33,084 bases of DNA from Gammaproteobacteria bacterium (GTDB taxonomy: Bacteria > Pseudomonadota > Gammaproteobacteria > SZUA-152), in the NCBI GenBank assembly GCA_032250735.1, contig JAVVEP010000031.1, positions 1 through 33,084 of the forward strand. The letters are read 5' to 3'. This document shows, one piece after another, positions 1 through 10,550 of this stretch. Position numbers and translations under genes: made by a program. The notes beneath the pieces were generated by a model. The model did not search any database. It saw nothing but the letters and a program-made list of their open reading frames with translations, and was not told the DNA's origin. The stretch's first letter is position 1. Every line of letters starts with the position of its first letter.

Positions 1-176
1 AGCACGGTAGCAGTGTGGTGGATGGATTTTTAGATGGGGTTTGTTGAGCGCTTACAGAAGATCAATCCTGACTGTAAGCCAAAATCCGTTATTGCCGGGA
101 TGTCACTTTATAAGCCGCTGGGAGGCCGTTTTATTCCGTAAACAGGGCCCAAAGTGTCGCCTGATCAGGGAAGCCC

Positions 177-383
177 GTGCTGGCGCAATCTACCTGCATT
201 CAGCCCAGCTACGAAGCTCTGTTTATTTTGATTGCACAAAATACGGTAGGCAACAGGCCGGGAAGGATGGAGCCAAGGGCGATAAAACGACGACCAAAAG
301 CCTTTCCGCTATTAATGGAAAGGCGGGAAACTGCGAAAGAACGGCTGGAAAAACATGGCCATCCTAAAAAGCTTAGGGCTTAA
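177..383 (+). pseudogene. C-terminal remnant of an IS4-type transposase
   Basis: From about position 207 the frame reads like the last 55-60 residues of an IS4-family DDE transposase: a stretch of the type VGNRPGRMEPRAIKRRPK, then PLL, a basic helix and a GHPKKL ending just before the stop. I recognise this as a typical IS4 C-terminus from memory, not from a search. No DDE catalytic core is readable in any frame of positions 1-200 (frames are short or interrupted by stops), so the gene is broken or its front lies outside the window. The open frame itself begins at a GTG at 177. It ends directly before the 32-bp direct repeat at 384-415, which may be the outer end of the same element. Confidence 0.6.
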
Positions 384-415
384 CTAAGTGCCATTCGAGT
401 CTGACCCTTTGATAT
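384..415 (+). repeat. 32-bp direct repeat, copy 1 (possible IS end)
   Basis: This 32-bp sequence is identical to 2816-2847, in the same orientation. It lies immediately after the stop codon of the IS4-like transposase remnant and 11 bp from the stop of the putative immunity gene (427-939). The two copies bracket the orphan Rhs toxin/immunity cassette. It may be the terminal region of the insertion sequence (inference). Confidence 0.85.
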
Positions 416-426
416 CGGACCCTTTG

Positions 427-939
427 TTAATGCCTGACTCTCACGAACCATTCACCATTATGACAATAGAAAAGGGTCTCAACACCATCATAGTAACTTC
501 TAACAGGAGGGTATGCGGTCACCTGATCCTTTGGGCCTCGTAGATTAGAAGTTAAATTGTGAAACTGATCCAGCGGAATATTATTTTCAGCACTCAAGGA
601 CAACCCCCCCGGATAATTTCTCCATGCTATTGAGCCTGCGCAACTCCGTGACCGTATGGAGTCAGCTTTATCAACAAACACTAGTAAATATTTTTTTCCT
701 TTCTTGCACCAGAATGCAGCACTATCTTCCATCTTTCCTGGCAAATATCCATAGAGATAAGGTGGCAAGATCATCCCCGGCCTGGCATAAAAATCGAGTA
801 CTTGGCTACATTCATTCTTGATAGCAAGATCGGCCAACTCTTTTGGGATCAACAATGGCTCTGCAACAGCTTCACCATATGCCACCAAGCACTGTACGAG
901 CGCCAACAAAGTAGCAAAGAATATTGATTTTATTGTCAT
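427..939 (-). CDS. Putative periplasmic immunity protein of the orphan Rhs module
   Basis: This 170-aa protein has a clear Sec signal peptide: a basic start, a hydrophobic core over residues 5-20 and a likely signal peptidase I site at AVA-E near residue 27. The mature part has four cysteines, in the contexts NEC, FWC, RSC and FYC, which could form two disulfides, as expected for a periplasmic protein. It ends in an aromatic/basic tail. The ATG overlaps the stop codon of the upstream orphan Rhs gene as ATGA, so translation is probably coupled. The position directly behind an Rhs tip is the usual place of an immunity gene, and export fits a tip that may attack peptidoglycan. I do not recognise the family by sequence. 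The immunity role rests on position and signal peptide only. Confidence 0.65.
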   Translation of the reverse strand: MTIKSIFFATLLALVQCLVAYGEAVAEPLLIPKELADLAIKNECSQVLDFYARPGMILPPYLYGYLPGKMEDSAAFWCKKGKKYLLVFVDKADSIRSRSCAGSIAWRNYPGGLSLSAENNIPLDQFHNLTSNLRGPKDQVTAYPPVRSYYDGVETLFYCHNGEWFVRVRH

Positions 940-2717
940 GGCCTATACCAATACGTTGGCAAATTAGGAAGGCCAATATGAGTATGGCCATCATCATAAT
1001 CTCGTATGGTATTTTGCGGCAGGAAGTCAGTATCTCGCAGCGCTCTATCAAAAACATCGTCTTGAACACCCGAAACAGAAAGATCGCATGCACGCGCACC
1101 CCGCTCTATCAGATGTGGACTTGTGGGTGATGAATTAGGAATGATTTCGTTATTTGTAGACGACCTGATATTACCAGCCGCGTCTCTATAACGGTCTCCA
1201 CCTGTAACAGTTAACTGGAAATCACTATTACTCAAGCCCTGATTTATTATGGCTTGGTTAAGGGCCTGCAAATTACTAGTAACCTGTGGGTTGTTTAATA
1301 CAAATCCTCCGGTATTCAGCTCAAGCCCAAGAGGATCAATAAAGTTCAGAGGGTTGTTTGCAACATAGCCATACAAATTCGCATCTCCACCACTGAACCT
1401 TATCGGATCTTTACTCGTCCACCGCCCCGTTTGGGCATCATAATCTCGTGCCCCGAACCTAGTCAGGTCAGTATGTTGATCGTAGATGCCACCCGCAAAA
1501 CCAAACGGCTGGAACCCGGGATTAGTATCTGTTGTGATGTTACCCCAAACATCATAGTCCATCCGCTGGGCGATACTGCCATCGGCGATGTTGACGATGA
1601 GCCTTGGGCTACCCAGATGGTCGGAGATAATACGGTAGGTGCTGCCTCCCTTGACCATGTAGTCTGGCACATTAGCTTTTGATCCGTAAATAAATCTTGC
1701 GGTGATGGCTCCTGTACCGTCCAGCTCTGCGATAGGATTAAGTTTATCCTGATACAGGAAGCCCTGTGTGAGAAGTCCATCAACTTTTTTACCAATTCTC
1801 CGGTTTTGACCATCAATGACATAATCGATGGTCATACCACCAGGCAGACTAGCCTGCATGAGGCTACCCAACACATCGTAACCATAGTTTGTCGTTAAAC
1901 CGGTGTCGGTCTTGGATTGCAGCTCACCATTAGCGGTGTAAGCATAACTGGCTGTTCCCCAGGTGAGCAGGCGATCCTGTTCATCATAGGTGCCTTCTGT
2001 ACGATTGCCGTTGGCATCGTAACCATAGGCGGCTGTTATTGTTCCATCAGTTTTGACTTCGACGAGTCGGCCAGCAAGATCGTAAGCGTAGTCATAGGTG
2101 ACGGTAACGCCTTCGATGGTTTCCTGTTTACTGGTGATGCGTCCGAGCGGATCACGCGTATAGGTTGCACCGTATTGAGTGGTGCTGCCATACGTAGCCG
2201 TTTCGGTTTCCAGTTCACCGAAGGTGTTGTAAGTGGTGCTGGTGGTCGCACTGCCTAATGTCGCGCCAGTCAGCAGGCCATTTTGCACGTCATGGGTGAG
2301 GGTCAGTGCGCCGGCACCGGTGAGTAGGCCGTCATTGTCATAGGTGTTCGCGATGGTGTCGGTACCCACGCTGATCCCGGTAACCTGGAAGTCGTTGTTA
2401 TAGGTACGACTCACAGTGCCGGCTACGGCACCGCTCCAAGTAGTGCTGGTAGGCAGGAAACCATCGTATGTGAATGCAAGGCCGCCACCATCCGGGGATG
2501 TGATGCTACTCAGTTGTCCACTGGTGACATCATATCCATACGCATAATTGCCGCGCGGGATAGTCAGAGTACCGAGGTGCCCTTTAACGGGATCATAGAT
2601 AAGCGTTACTGCCTGACCATCGGGACGCGTCACGTTAGTGAGTTGCTTGTCCAGGTTGTAAGTGTAATTGGTGGCTGGTGTGGCAATATCAGTCATGACA
2701 ATCAAACACATGCTCAA
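936..2717 (-). CDS. Orphan Rhs C-terminal module with M15-peptidase-like toxin tip
   Basis: This 593-aa protein consists of YD repeats and the Rhs core ending in DPLGL (residues 461-465), followed by a 128-aa tip. It lacks the signal peptide and the long N-terminus of the neighbouring giant Rhs protein. Homology to that protein begins around residue 11, so this is a displaced C-terminal end and may be silent, or expressed only after recombination. The tip contains GGDRYRD (506-512), then SPH with H535, ACDL with D545 and GHTHIG with H578 and H580. This order (Ser-x-His, Asp, His-x-His) resembles the zinc site of M15 D-Ala-D-Ala carboxypeptidases and of VanX, but the His-to-Asp spacing is 10 rather than the usual 7. 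The toxin assignment is therefore inference. Its stop overlaps the start of the putative immunity gene. The ATG at 2717 has no strong ribosome-binding site that I can see. Confidence 0.75.
   Translation of the reverse strand: MSMCLIVMTDIATPATNYTYNLDKQLTNVTRPDGQAVTLIYDPVKGHLGTLTIPRGNYAYGYDVTSGQLSSITSPDGGGLAFTYDGFLPTSTTWSGAVAGTVSRTYNNDFQVTGISVGTDTIANTYDNDGLLTGAGALTLTHDVQNGLLTGATLGSATTSTTYNTFGELETETATYGSTTQYGATYTRDPLGRITSKQETIEGVTVTYDYAYDLAGRLVEVKTDGTITAAYGYDANGNRTEGTYDEQDRLLTWGTASYAYTANGELQSKTDTGLTTNYGYDVLGSLMQASLPGGMTIDYVIDGQNRRIGKKVDGLLTQGFLYQDKLNPIAELDGTGAITARFIYGSKANVPDYMVKGGSTYRIISDHLGSPRLIVNIADGSIAQRMDYDVWGNITTDTNPGFQPFGFAGGIYDQHTDLTRFGARDYDAQTGRWTSKDPIRFSGGDANLYGYVANNPLNFIDPLGLELNTGGFVLNNPQVTSNLQALNQAIINQGLSNSDFQLTVTGGDRYRDAAGNIRSSTNNEIIPNSSPTSPHLIERGARACDLSVSGVQDDVFDRALRDTDFLPQNTIRDYDDGHTHIGLPNLPTYWYRP
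1492..2495 (-). repeat. 1,004-bp near-perfect direct repeat, copy 1 (Rhs shell)
   Basis: This block matches 3718-4721 at a constant offset of 2,226 bp. I found no mismatch in the lines I compared, and the translations are the same throughout. It encodes residues 75-409 of the orphan module. Outside the block the homology continues, but clearly diverged, to about 2690 on one side and about 1325 on the other. Confidence 0.9.
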
Positions 2718-2782
2718 ACCATCACAAAAAATTCATTTCGATCCCCAAAACCAAAAATATTTACATTTCGTATTATGATCAT

Positions 2783-2807
2783 GTTGGGGTTCGTACCTCA
2801 CCCCAAC
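2783..2807. repeat. REP-like palindrome
   Basis: An 8-bp perfect stem (GTTGGGGT at 2783-2790, ACCCCAAC at 2800-2807) encloses a 9-nt loop. Palindromes of this GTTGGG/CCCAAC type are frequent extragenic repeats in proteobacterial genomes (from memory). It lies 8 bp before the second 32-bp repeat, in the non-homologous stretch upstream of the orphan Rhs module. No U-tract follows on either strand, so it is not a typical terminator. Confidence 0.5.
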
Positions 2808-2815
2808 CTACCGCG

Positions 2816-2847
2816 CTAAGTGCCATTCGAGTCTGACCCTTTGATAT
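2816..2847 (+). repeat. 32-bp direct repeat, copy 2
   Basis: It is identical to 384-415 and in the same orientation, 2,432 bp away. It sits 3 bp beyond the stop of the 117-aa membrane protein gene and about 100 bp upstream of the orphan Rhs start. No transposase sequence is visible next to this copy. Confidence 0.85.
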
Positions 2848-2850
2848 GGG

Positions 2851-3204
2851 TTAACGTTTAACACCAAACACAAGCATCCAAAATAAAGTTGCAAAAACAA
2901 GGAGTAAAAATGCATATAAAGCTGGCTCTGATTTAATTTTATCTAACAACCTACCTTCAGGGCGATTTTTACTTCGGTTTATATATTTTGCCCGTTCTTT
3001 TTTCTCTCGCTCACGCTGGTAAGTCGCTATCAATTCTTTTGCTTCTCTTAACTTGGAATCATCACGAAGCCATATTGCTGCCTGTGAAAACCCCCAATCT
3101 CCATGTGGTGTTTCATAAAATTCTATATTATTTTCTTCAAGCAATTCACGAATTTCATTTTCCTCATCAGAGGATACTCCATCCAAAGAAAATAACCTGA
3201 TCAT
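2851..3204 (-). CDS. Small C-terminally anchored membrane protein, DUF6164-like
   Basis: This 117-aa protein has a folded N-terminal part of about 70 residues. It contains an acidic helix (DEENEIRELLEEN), the motif FYETPHGDWGFS and a WLRDD segment followed by a long charged helix. A basic linker and one hydrophobic helix (about residues 97-113) come at the end, so it is probably a tail-anchored inner-membrane protein. The first part resembles my memory of DUF6164 proteins of gammaproteobacteria, whose function is unknown. The ATG at 3204 is preceded by AAGGAT at good spacing. It stands directly downstream of the giant Rhs gene, where an immunity gene would be expected, but nothing in its sequence shows that role. 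Confidence 0.7.
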   Translation of the reverse strand: MIRLFSLDGVSSDEENEIRELLEENNIEFYETPHGDWGFSQAAIWLRDDSKLREAKELIATYQREREKKERAKYINRSKNRPEGRLLDKIKSEPALYAFLLLVFATLFWMLVFGVKR

Positions 3205-3244
3205 TTTTATATCCTTATGATACCGAACTTAATATCTATCGCGT

Positions 3245-3250
3245 ATTATA
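3245..3250 (-). promoter_or_regulatory. Candidate -10 element for the 117-aa gene
   Basis: The minus strand reads TATAAT here, which would place transcription start near 3238 and give a leader of about 34 nt. The surrounding 3205-3305 gap is strongly AT-rich. No good -35 hexamer is found at 16-18 bp, so the call is weak. If real, the 117-aa gene has its own promoter, independent of the giant Rhs gene. Confidence 0.3.
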
Positions 3251-3305
3251 TTATTCTATATGGTTTACCCATAAAATTTCTTACAAGGATCAACTGTAAT
3301 TACTA

Positions 3306-6300
3306 CTAGTGGCAAGCACACGCTAATGGGTAAACTCTGCTTGGTGAGCTTCTTCCTTCACACTGTTGACTTGGTGACATTAGATCCGGAATATTTAGCC
3401 TTGGGCAGAAGCATGATGGATCTGTTCGTGATTGTAATAGATCACCTTCAACTAGTTGCAAATCTGTCCTGTAATCCGGAGCATTAGAAAGCGCTCTATG
3501 AAGTTCTGGAAACCTTGGTCTAACTCCTGCACTTGAACTACTACCAGCCAGTCCATATGGATCTATTATATTTACAGGATCATTTACAACATAGGTGTAT
3601 AGATTCAAATCTCCCCCGTTGAAACGAATCGGATCCTTCACCGTCCACCGGCTCGTCTGCGCATCATAATCACGCGCTCCAAACTGGGTGAGCTGAGTAT
3701 GTTGGTCATATATGCCGCCCGCAAAACCAAACGGCTGGAACCCGGGATTAGTATCTGTTGTGATGTTACCCCAAACATCATAGTCCATCCGCTGGGCGAT
3801 ACTGCCATCGGCGATGTTGACGATGAGCCTTGGGCTACCCAGATGGTCGGAGATAATACGGTAGGTGCTGCCTCCCTTGACCATGTAGTCTGGCACATTA
3901 GCTTTTGATCCGTAAATAAATCTTGCGGTGATGGCTCCTGTACCGTCCAGCTCTGCGATAGGATTAAGTTTATCCTGATACAGGAAGCCCTGTGTGAGAA
4001 GTCCATCAACTTTTTTACCAATTCTCCGGTTTTGACCATCAATGACATAATCGATGGTCATACCACCAGGCAGACTAGCCTGCATGAGGCTACCCAACAC
4101 ATCGTAACCATAGTTTGTCGTTAAACCGGTGTCGGTCTTGGATTGCAGCTCACCATTAGCGGTGTAAGCATAACTGGCTGTTCCCCAGGTGAGCAGGCGA
4201 TCCTGTTCATCATAGGTGCCTTCTGTACGATTGCCGTTGGCATCGTAACCATAGGCGGCTGTTATTGTTCCATCAGTTTTGACTTCGACGAGTCGGCCAG
4301 CAAGATCGTAAGCGTAGTCATAGGTGACGGTAACGCCTTCGATGGTTTCCTGTTTACTGGTGATGCGTCCGAGCGGATCACGCGTATAGGTTGCACCGTA
4401 TTGAGTGGTGCTGCCATACGTAGCCGTTTCGGTTTCCAGTTCACCGAAGGTGTTGTAAGTGGTGCTGGTGGTCGCACTGCCTAATGTCGCGCCAGTCAGC
4501 AGGCCATTTTGCACGTCATGGGTGAGGGTCAGTGCGCCGGCACCGGTGAGTAGGCCGTCATTGTCATAGGTGTTCGCGATGGTGTCGGTACCCACGCTGA
4601 TCCCGGTAACCTGGAAGTCGTTGTTATAGGTACGACTCACAGTGCCGGCTACGGCACCGCTCCAAGTAGTGCTGGTAGGCAGGAAACCATCGTATGTGAA
4701 TGCAAGGCCGCCACCATCCGGTGCGGTGATGCTGCTCAGTTGTCCACTGGTAACATCATACCCATAGCCATAGTTACCACGCGGAATCGCCAACGTAATG
4801 CGCTGACCTTTAACGGGATCATAGCTAAGCGTTACCGCCTGACCATCGGGACGAGTCACGTTAGTGAGTTGCTTGTCCAGATTGTAGGTGTAATAGGTAG
4901 CCGGTGTTGCAACATCAATAGTCGTTGGTGGCGTATAGGTATCTTCCTGATCACCTGCAGTGTAGTTAAAGTAATGCGCCGTACGCCCTGGCGGAGTAAG
5001 ACTGGTGAGGTTGCCGTTAGGATCGTAAGTAAAGTTGATTTCACGACCATCGGGTATCACTTGGCGAGTGGTGCGGCCCAGTAAATCACGCTCGAAAGTG
5101 GTCACACGGCCCATTGGATCGGTGAGAGTACCGAGATAACCGTTGAGATCGTAACCCAGTTGTATGCTCCGTGCGTCTACACCTGTACCCACGTCAATAT
5201 CACTGAGGCGGCCACGGGTGTCGTACGCATAATTTATTGCGGCCAAGCCATACATCTGGATAGAGGCGACTTTACTTTGTGCATTGAATGCACGGGTTAG
5301 CTCTCTGCTCTCCGGCGTAGTTATCGTTGTTGTTTTTGTTGCAGCGTCATATGCATTGACCGTTGTCTTACCGTTAACCGTGGTGGTCTCTGTAAGACTG
5401 GCATGACTAAGCAAATCTGCAGAGTCTGACAACACTGCTTGACGATCCATAGCAACCGAACGGTTCAGGCCACTTGGCGTAGTCACAGTAGTCTTTTTCG
5501 GAATAGGGCTCTGCATTCCAAAACGTGGATCCGGCCCTTCGGTAACAACACTCACGGCGCCATCAGGCAGCGTTGTTGTCATCACTGAATTCTTGAAATC
5601 AGTGATTTTGACACTACCATGACTTGCTATGTTGGTATGACGGCGCGTGCCATCAAGTAAACGCTCCACCTGAAAAGTACTAGTGCGACCTTCACCACTT
5701 GTCATGTCTACAGCGTAACCATTCGCTAAGTCAGTACGATTCAACAACCAACCACCACCAATAGGATTCTCGTCTTGCTCCAAACGCCCATAGGTATCAA
5801 ATGTGTAAATCGAGTGATTGCCATTACGATCGGTGAAGCCCGTCATTAGACCGTCTGGTGTATATTCCATAAAATATTGTTCACCTAACGGGTCGGTAAC
5901 TGTGTCCAGATAGTCGTTAACATCAAGCGTTAATGAAGTACGGAGACCATCGGGTGAGATAATAGTTGTAGGCATATAACCACTACGTTCAATGCGCGTA
6001 ATATTGCTATTTACATCTTCGATCTCACTTAGGTGCCCATCTGCATCGTATATAAATTTATACAACTCGGCTCCGGTGTCAGCATCCAAAGTACGAAGAA
6101 GATAACCTTCCGGATTAAAATGATAAAACTCATTACCCTTAGAGGAAGCGACAAGCGCCTCTCCCGAGGCTAAGCCAAGGACAAGTGCGCCCACTCGCCG
6201 AACCGATAAATTGCTCGAAATATAAAGACTGCCGTCAGTGCCAAATGTCAGTCCTAAGGGATACCATAAACTCGCTTGCTCTGCTGGACCGCCATCTCCT

Positions 6301-9300
6301 TCACGCAACGGCCACGAATCCTGTACTCCGGTACCAACTACCGTAGTAATAATTCCATCTGGGGCTACACGGCGGATCCGGTAATTTCCTTTATCAGCAA
6401 TATAAAGACTTCCATCTTTACCAAGAACTATACCCTGTGGTCTGTTGAGGTCTGATTCAATTGCTGGAATTCCATCACCAGAAAAACCTCTTACACTGGT
6501 GCCTGCTACAGTCGTAATAATGCCATCCGGGCTTACGCGTCGAACGACGCTCTGGAGATCACTGATATAAAGACTACCGTCCGGACCAAGCGCCAACTTG
6601 CTAGCCGCTTTTAGCTCTGCCTGAACAGCTGGACCGCCATCACCGGAATATCCCCATACGCCAGTGCCTGCCATAGTCGAGATAATACCATCCGGATCCA
6701 CCTTACGAACGCGCCGATTACTAAAGTCAGCGATATATAGACTGCCATCTGGACCTATGGCTATATCTTGAGGATAATTTAACTCTGCTAGATTCGCTGG
6801 GCCACCGTCACCGGAATAACCCCTTACACCGGTACCTACAACCGTAGTGATAATACCGTTCGGATCTACACGACGGATACGATTGTTCATCGCGTCAACG
6901 ATATAGAGACTGCCGTCTAAGCCAATAGCCACATCTTCAGGCTCATACAGCTGTGCCTGGACTGCCGGACCACCATCACCGGAGAACCCACCAACTGCTA
7001 GGAAACCACCACTCCCAGAACCAGCCACTGTGGTGATAATGCCATCCGGTCCCACGCGACGTATGCGGTGATTAAAAACATCTGCTATATAGAGACTGCC
7101 ATCTGGACCAACTTCTAAGCCACTGGGAATAGCTAACTGAGCAACTTCCGCCGGACCACCATCACCAAAATCACCATACTCACCTGAGCCTGCCACTGTG
7201 GATATAATATTTCCCAGGCTCTGTACTGTGCGCCTAGCACCATCCCCCTTAAATAAGGTTTGTGATATCAGATCGTACCCATGATGAACATCTAGGCTCC
7301 ATCCACCCAAGGCGCTTTGCGCAAGGCTAGGCACCACAGCAACTCCATTCATCTTATGTTTCCACTGACTTCTTGACCGAAAAAATCCTGTTCCTCTACT
7401 ACCAATAGCTGACGCACCCACTGCGTTGCCAGCTCTAGCAAAAGCTGTCCGAAAATCATTTATAGCCGGGTAGTAGATAAGTTCATAAATAAAATCGAGG
7501 CTAATCGTTGCAGTTTTTTGTTGTTCAGGACGACCATAAGCATCTTTTCCATCCCATACGAAGGTGTAATTCTGGTTCGGATCCGCAGGAAATGATTGCT
7601 TAAACATTTGGCCTGCAATCTCGATAGTTAGGTCTATTCCCTGCAAGCTAGCCGGAACAGTTTCGCCAGATAGCGGAATTTTCAAAGTTCGTGCTGTTGC
7701 ATTACCAGGCATGCGCTCACTTTGATAACGCAGGTTAAAGGGAGTACCCGCAACAGGCAACATTTCACCCAGAGACTGGCTTTGGGGCTGAATGATGCAG
7801 CCTGCTTCACAATCTTCATCTTCATCCGGTGTATCAGCATCGGCAGGCGGTGATGGCGGCGCTGTTGCATCGGCCGGTGGCCCATAGGGCCAATTGTGAT
7901 CCCAAGGGGTGAAGTGAGTGATAGGTACACGCCAGAGACTTTTTCCTGGTGTGTACAAGCCCGCAAGTCGCACACGTTCTGCATCAGCAATACCCAGGTC
8001 AGCTAATTGAGTCGCATCGGCTGCAACACCACTGCCATCTACATCCAAGTCTGCGATGCCCGCATTGATGGCGAGTATGCCAATGATGCGTCCGTTATCG
8101 GACGGTATCCACGCCACCTTTTCTCGGTCGTACCAACCTGTTGGTACAATTTCACCTACTGGGAAGTTAAGAAAGTTATCTACATAAAACGGCACGGGTT
8201 GATCAAAATCAACACGTGTGGCACCGGCGGCAATGGCTTCATCAACAGAGAGCTCTACTGCATAGGTATACGCACTAGTCGCAGGCAACTCACCAGGCAT
8301 AGCTTCTGGACCATTCTCACCAACAGTGTATTCACTAGCGCGCACATTAAGGGTGGTCAGTGATTGCGTGCCGCCGCCAGGCAATGTCATAGTGGCTGTT
8401 GTACCTTGCGGGAACAGCATAGTTGCCTGGCGTGTACCATCGATATCAGTAACCGGGCTACCCTGTGCCACCTGGAAAGCTTGCGTGGTATCCGAAAGAT
8501 CAATTGTAGTAACCTGCGCATCCAGCGGAATCATCACCACTGTATCTGCGATAGCATAATCCGCCCACGGAGTATCGATTTGACGTTGGACGGGTAAGTA
8601 ACCTTCCTTCGCATAATTCACTGTCAGCAAGCCACCACCATTGGCAGCCATATCGAACATCCCATCTACACGTGTCAGCGTTTGGCCGAATTCAGAGTGA
8701 TTATGTATTGAGATAGTTACACCCGATAACGGGTTATTATCGCGGTCAGTAACTTGCCCACGCAGAACCGCTGCTCGATACACCTCAATGGTCCCTGCAC
8801 TAACACCTGTTTGTATGGGGTTGGTTCCTGTATAGAGAAACTCAGTCGCTGCTGCCAATGATGTGGCCACAGTCGGATCAAGTGCTGGCGCGACTGTTGC
8901 CGGGTCTTCTGGCAATGGTCCTGTTTGCTGGGATGTAGAGCAGCCTGTTGCGTCTACTGCTTCACCTATTGCCGTATTGGGGCATTGGTCATCCGCATCA
9001 GATACACCATCAGTGTCCGAATCCAATTGCGATAATGCACAACCATTGGCATCTACCGTTTCACCTACTGATGTATTCGGACACAGGTCATTTGTGTCAA
9101 ACACCCCATCAGCATCACGGTCCGGGATTGCTTGTTCGAAAGTGACTTGTGAAGTTGCGGTGTTACCTGCCACATCGCTGACCGTAGCCTGCAACGTATG
9201 CGTGCCATAGGAAAAATCCGTAGAGGCAATACAATTCGAGCTGATCGATGTTTTGTTGCAGACAACAGTCAGTGGCTGGCCATCTAACTCGAAGCTCAGT

Positions 9301-10550
9301 GTCGCAACATCTACTCCATTAATATCACTGTATGAAACATCCATGGATGGCGGGTTCGTTAACTGCACACTGCCTAATGCTGGAGTATCAAGAGTTATAG
9401 CTGGCAGTGTTTTATCGATGTTCAGTGTCACTGATGTTGTTGCAGTATTTCCTGCCTTATCAGAAACAGAGCCGCTCACTTCCTGGCCAAAACCTTCTGA
9501 CGCAATCACCATAGATGCAGGACAAGTGTCGATGCCACTGAGAGAATCAGTGCATGTGAATGAAACTGTGGCGTCACCGTTATGCCAACCATTAACATTA
9601 GCAGGCGGGGTTATAATTGCCTCAATTGTCGGGGGTGTTTTGTCCAGGCTTATGGAAGTAGTAGCTTGTGATGTGTTTCCCGCCACATCGATTGCGTCTC
9701 CACTGATAACCTGAGCAGCGCCTTCAGTGCCAACAATAATCGACTGTGAGCAATCCGCAATGCTGCTTAATGAATCAGTGCAAGTGAAGCTAACGGTAGC
9801 ATCACGGTCATGCCAGCCAGCCGCGTTGGCGACAGGACTAACCTCGAAACTGATTCCTGGAACGGTCTTGTCAATATTGACCGGTACTGACGCTGTAGCG
9901 GTATTACCTGCATTGTCCGTAGTTGTACCAGATACAATCTGTCCAGCACCTTCAGTAACCACTATCACCGAATCGGGGCAGCTAAGAATGCCGCTACCAA
10001 TGTCATCACAGCTAAAACTAACTTCAACATCACTTGTATTCCAGCCTGCTTCATTCGGCAGGGGTGTGACTGCAGCCGAAATGCTGGGGGGAATATCATC
10101 AGTATTTTCATAAATACCGATTATTTCAACAACCAATGCTCCGCCTGGTTTACCTCTTACTTCTACCGCTAGTTCATTAACTCCTACTACCTGAATTGGC
10201 TTTTCAATGTAAGATACTTTTTGGTTGAATTCGTCAGGAGAAAGAACTTCTATGCCATTGAATGAAATTACGCTGGCCGAGACTTTTTCAAAATCTCCAT
10301 CCTGTAAACCGCCATTATAAATTCTCAATAAGTAAGACGACGCGAGGCTGTTAACGCTGAAGCTGCGTATATCTGAAGCAGGCGATCCAGCGTCACGTTG
10401 GTAAGTTATCGGTCCATAGATTTGAACTTCTTCAGCAACAGCAGCGGGGTTATATCCGCAAACCGTAATTACCAAAAGGAGAAATGGAGCGTTCTTTGTA
10501 AAAGACTTACCGAAGCATTCTGAAAACAAACTCGCAATCACATACAACAT
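3306..10550 (-). CDS. Giant exported Rhs/YD-repeat protein with NHL propeller (teneurin-like layout)
   Basis: The frame opens at a TTG at 10607. I prefer the ATG at 10550, giving 2,414 aa. The signal peptide has its hydrophobic core at about residues 23-32 and a likely cut at AVA-E near residue 39. Next come about three Ig-like repeats (residues 150-385, each with GW, SFxC, AGNT and DKTxP marks) and a fourth variant unit. Two thrombospondin type 3-like Asp-rich repeats follow (475-538), then a carboxypeptidase-regulatory-like domain (594-657). A Pro/Asp-rich linker precedes an Rhs plug-like segment, six NHL repeats (1116-1454), YD repeats and the Rhs core ending DPYGL. The last 80 residues form a short tip with five Cys that I do not recognise as a toxin. 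The architecture suggests Sec export and a surface-exposed or secreted shell. Its downstream neighbours are the 117-aa membrane protein and the orphan Rhs cassette. Base composition is more AT-rich than the genes to the right, suggesting horizontal transfer. Confidence 0.85.
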   Translation of the reverse strand: MLYVIASLFSECFGKSFTKNAPFLLLVITVCGYNPAAVAEEVQIYGPITYQRDAGSPASDIRSFSVNSLASSYLLRIYNGGLQDGDFEKVSASVISFNGIEVLSPDEFNQKVSYIEKPIQVVGVNELAVEVRGKPGGALVVEIIGIYENTDDIPPSISAAVTPLPNEAGWNTSDVEVSFSCDDIGSGILSCPDSVIVVTEGAGQIVSGTTTDNAGNTATASVPVNIDKTVPGISFEVSPVANAAGWHDRDATVSFTCTDSLSSIADCSQSIIVGTEGAAQVISGDAIDVAGNTSQATTSISLDKTPPTIEAIITPPANVNGWHNGDATVSFTCTDSLSGIDTCPASMVIASEGFGQEVSGSVSDKAGNTATTSVTLNIDKTLPAITLDTPALGSVQLTNPPSMDVSYSDINGVDVATLSFELDGQPLTVVCNKTSISSNCIASTDFSYGTHTLQATVSDVAGNTATSQVTFEQAIPDRDADGVFDTNDLCPNTSVGETVDANGCALSQLDSDTDGVSDADDQCPNTAIGEAVDATGCSTSQQTGPLPEDPATVAPALDPTVATSLAAATEFLYTGTNPIQTGVSAGTIEVYRAAVLRGQVTDRDNNPLSGVTISIHNHSEFGQTLTRVDGMFDMAANGGGLLTVNYAKEGYLPVQRQIDTPWADYAIADTVVMIPLDAQVTTIDLSDTTQAFQVAQGSPVTDIDGTRQATMLFPQGTTATMTLPGGGTQSLTTLNVRASEYTVGENGPEAMPGELPATSAYTYAVELSVDEAIAAGATRVDFDQPVPFYVDNFLNFPVGEIVPTGWYDREKVAWIPSDNGRIIGILAINAGIADLDVDGSGVAADATQLADLGIADAERVRLAGLYTPGKSLWRVPITHFTPWDHNWPYGPPADATAPPSPPADADTPDEDEDCEAGCIIQPQSQSLGEMLPVAGTPFNLRYQSERMPGNATARTLKIPLSGETVPASLQGIDLTIEIAGQMFKQSFPADPNQNYTFVWDGKDAYGRPEQQKTATISLDFIYELIYYPAINDFRTAFARAGNAVGASAIGSRGTGFFRSRSQWKHKMNGVAVVPSLAQSALGGWSLDVHHGYDLISQTLFKGDGARRTVQSLGNIISTVAGSGEYGDFGDGGPAEVAQLAIPSGLEVGPDGSLYIADVFNHRIRRVGPDGIITTVAGSGSGGFLAVGGFSGDGGPAVQAQLYEPEDVAIGLDGSLYIVDAMNNRIRRVDPNGIITTVVGTGVRGYSGDGGPANLAELNYPQDIAIGPDGSLYIADFSNRRVRKVDPDGIISTMAGTGVWGYSGDGGPAVQAELKAASKLALGPDGSLYISDLQSVVRRVSPDGIITTVAGTSVRGFSGDGIPAIESDLNRPQGIVLGKDGSLYIADKGNYRIRRVAPDGIITTVVGTGVQDSWPLREGDGGPAEQASLWYPLGLTFGTDGSLYISSNLSVRRVGALVLGLASGEALVASSKGNEFYHFNPEGYLLRTLDADTGAELYKFIYDADGHLSEIEDVNSNITRIERSGYMPTTIISPDGLRTSLTLDVNDYLDTVTDPLGEQYFMEYTPDGLMTGFTDRNGNHSIYTFDTYGRLEQDENPIGGGWLLNRTDLANGYAVDMTSGEGRTSTFQVERLLDGTRRHTNIASHGSVKITDFKNSVMTTTLPDGAVSVVTEGPDPRFGMQSPIPKKTTVTTPSGLNRSVAMDRQAVLSDSADLLSHASLTETTTVNGKTTVNAYDAATKTTTITTPESRELTRAFNAQSKVASIQMYGLAAINYAYDTRGRLSDIDVGTGVDARSIQLGYDLNGYLGTLTDPMGRVTTFERDLLGRTTRQVIPDGREINFTYDPNGNLTSLTPPGRTAHYFNYTAGDQEDTYTPPTTIDVATPATYYTYNLDKQLTNVTRPDGQAVTLSYDPVKGQRITLAIPRGNYGYGYDVTSGQLSSITAPDGGGLAFTYDGFLPTSTTWSGAVAGTVSRTYNNDFQVTGISVGTDTIANTYDNDGLLTGAGALTLTHDVQNGLLTGATLGSATTSTTYNTFGELETETATYGSTTQYGATYTRDPLGRITSKQETIEGVTVTYDYAYDLAGRLVEVKTDGTITAAYGYDANGNRTEGTYDEQDRLLTWGTASYAYTANGELQSKTDTGLTTNYGYDVLGSLMQASLPGGMTIDYVIDGQNRRIGKKVDGLLTQGFLYQDKLNPIAELDGTGAITARFIYGSKANVPDYMVKGGSTYRIISDHLGSPRLIVNIADGSIAQRMDYDVWGNITTDTNPGFQPFGFAGGIYDQHTQLTQFGARDYDAQTSRWTVKDPIRFNGGDLNLYTYVVNDPVNIIDPYGLAGSSSSAGVRPRFPELHRALSNAPDYRTDLQLVEGDLLQSRTDPSCFCPRLNIPDLMSPSQQCEGRSSPSRVYPLACACH
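3718..4721 (-). repeat. 1,004-bp near-perfect direct repeat, copy 2 (Rhs shell)
   Basis: This is the partner of 1492-2495. It encodes about residues 1944-2278 of the giant Rhs protein. The first differing bases are just below 3718 and at 4722, after which the two genes are only about 80% alike by eye. Confidence 0.9.
6178..7210 (-). repeat. Six NHL repeats, coding
   Basis: Six units of about 52-62 codons each carry a pattern of [27 protein letters not shown] and DGIIT. The sixth is degenerate and lacks the closing DGIIT. Six NHL repeats make one closed beta-propeller. The repeats differ in nucleotide sequence, so they are old rather than freshly amplified. In the protein they sit between the plug-like segment and the YD shell. 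Confidence 0.85.

Noticed and set aside
41-367. 108-codon plus-strand frame at the left end as a gene
   Set aside because: It overlaps the IS4-like frame out of phase, has no recognisable motif and no ribosome-binding site.
872-1130. Short frames on both strands across the Rhs tip and immunity gene junction
   Set aside because: They are out of frame with the ATGA-coupled gene pair and have no family resemblance.
6178-7210. Regularly spaced repeats as a CRISPR-like array
   Set aside because: The repeats are coding, vary in sequence and have a period of about 160-190 bp. They are NHL units of the Rhs protein.
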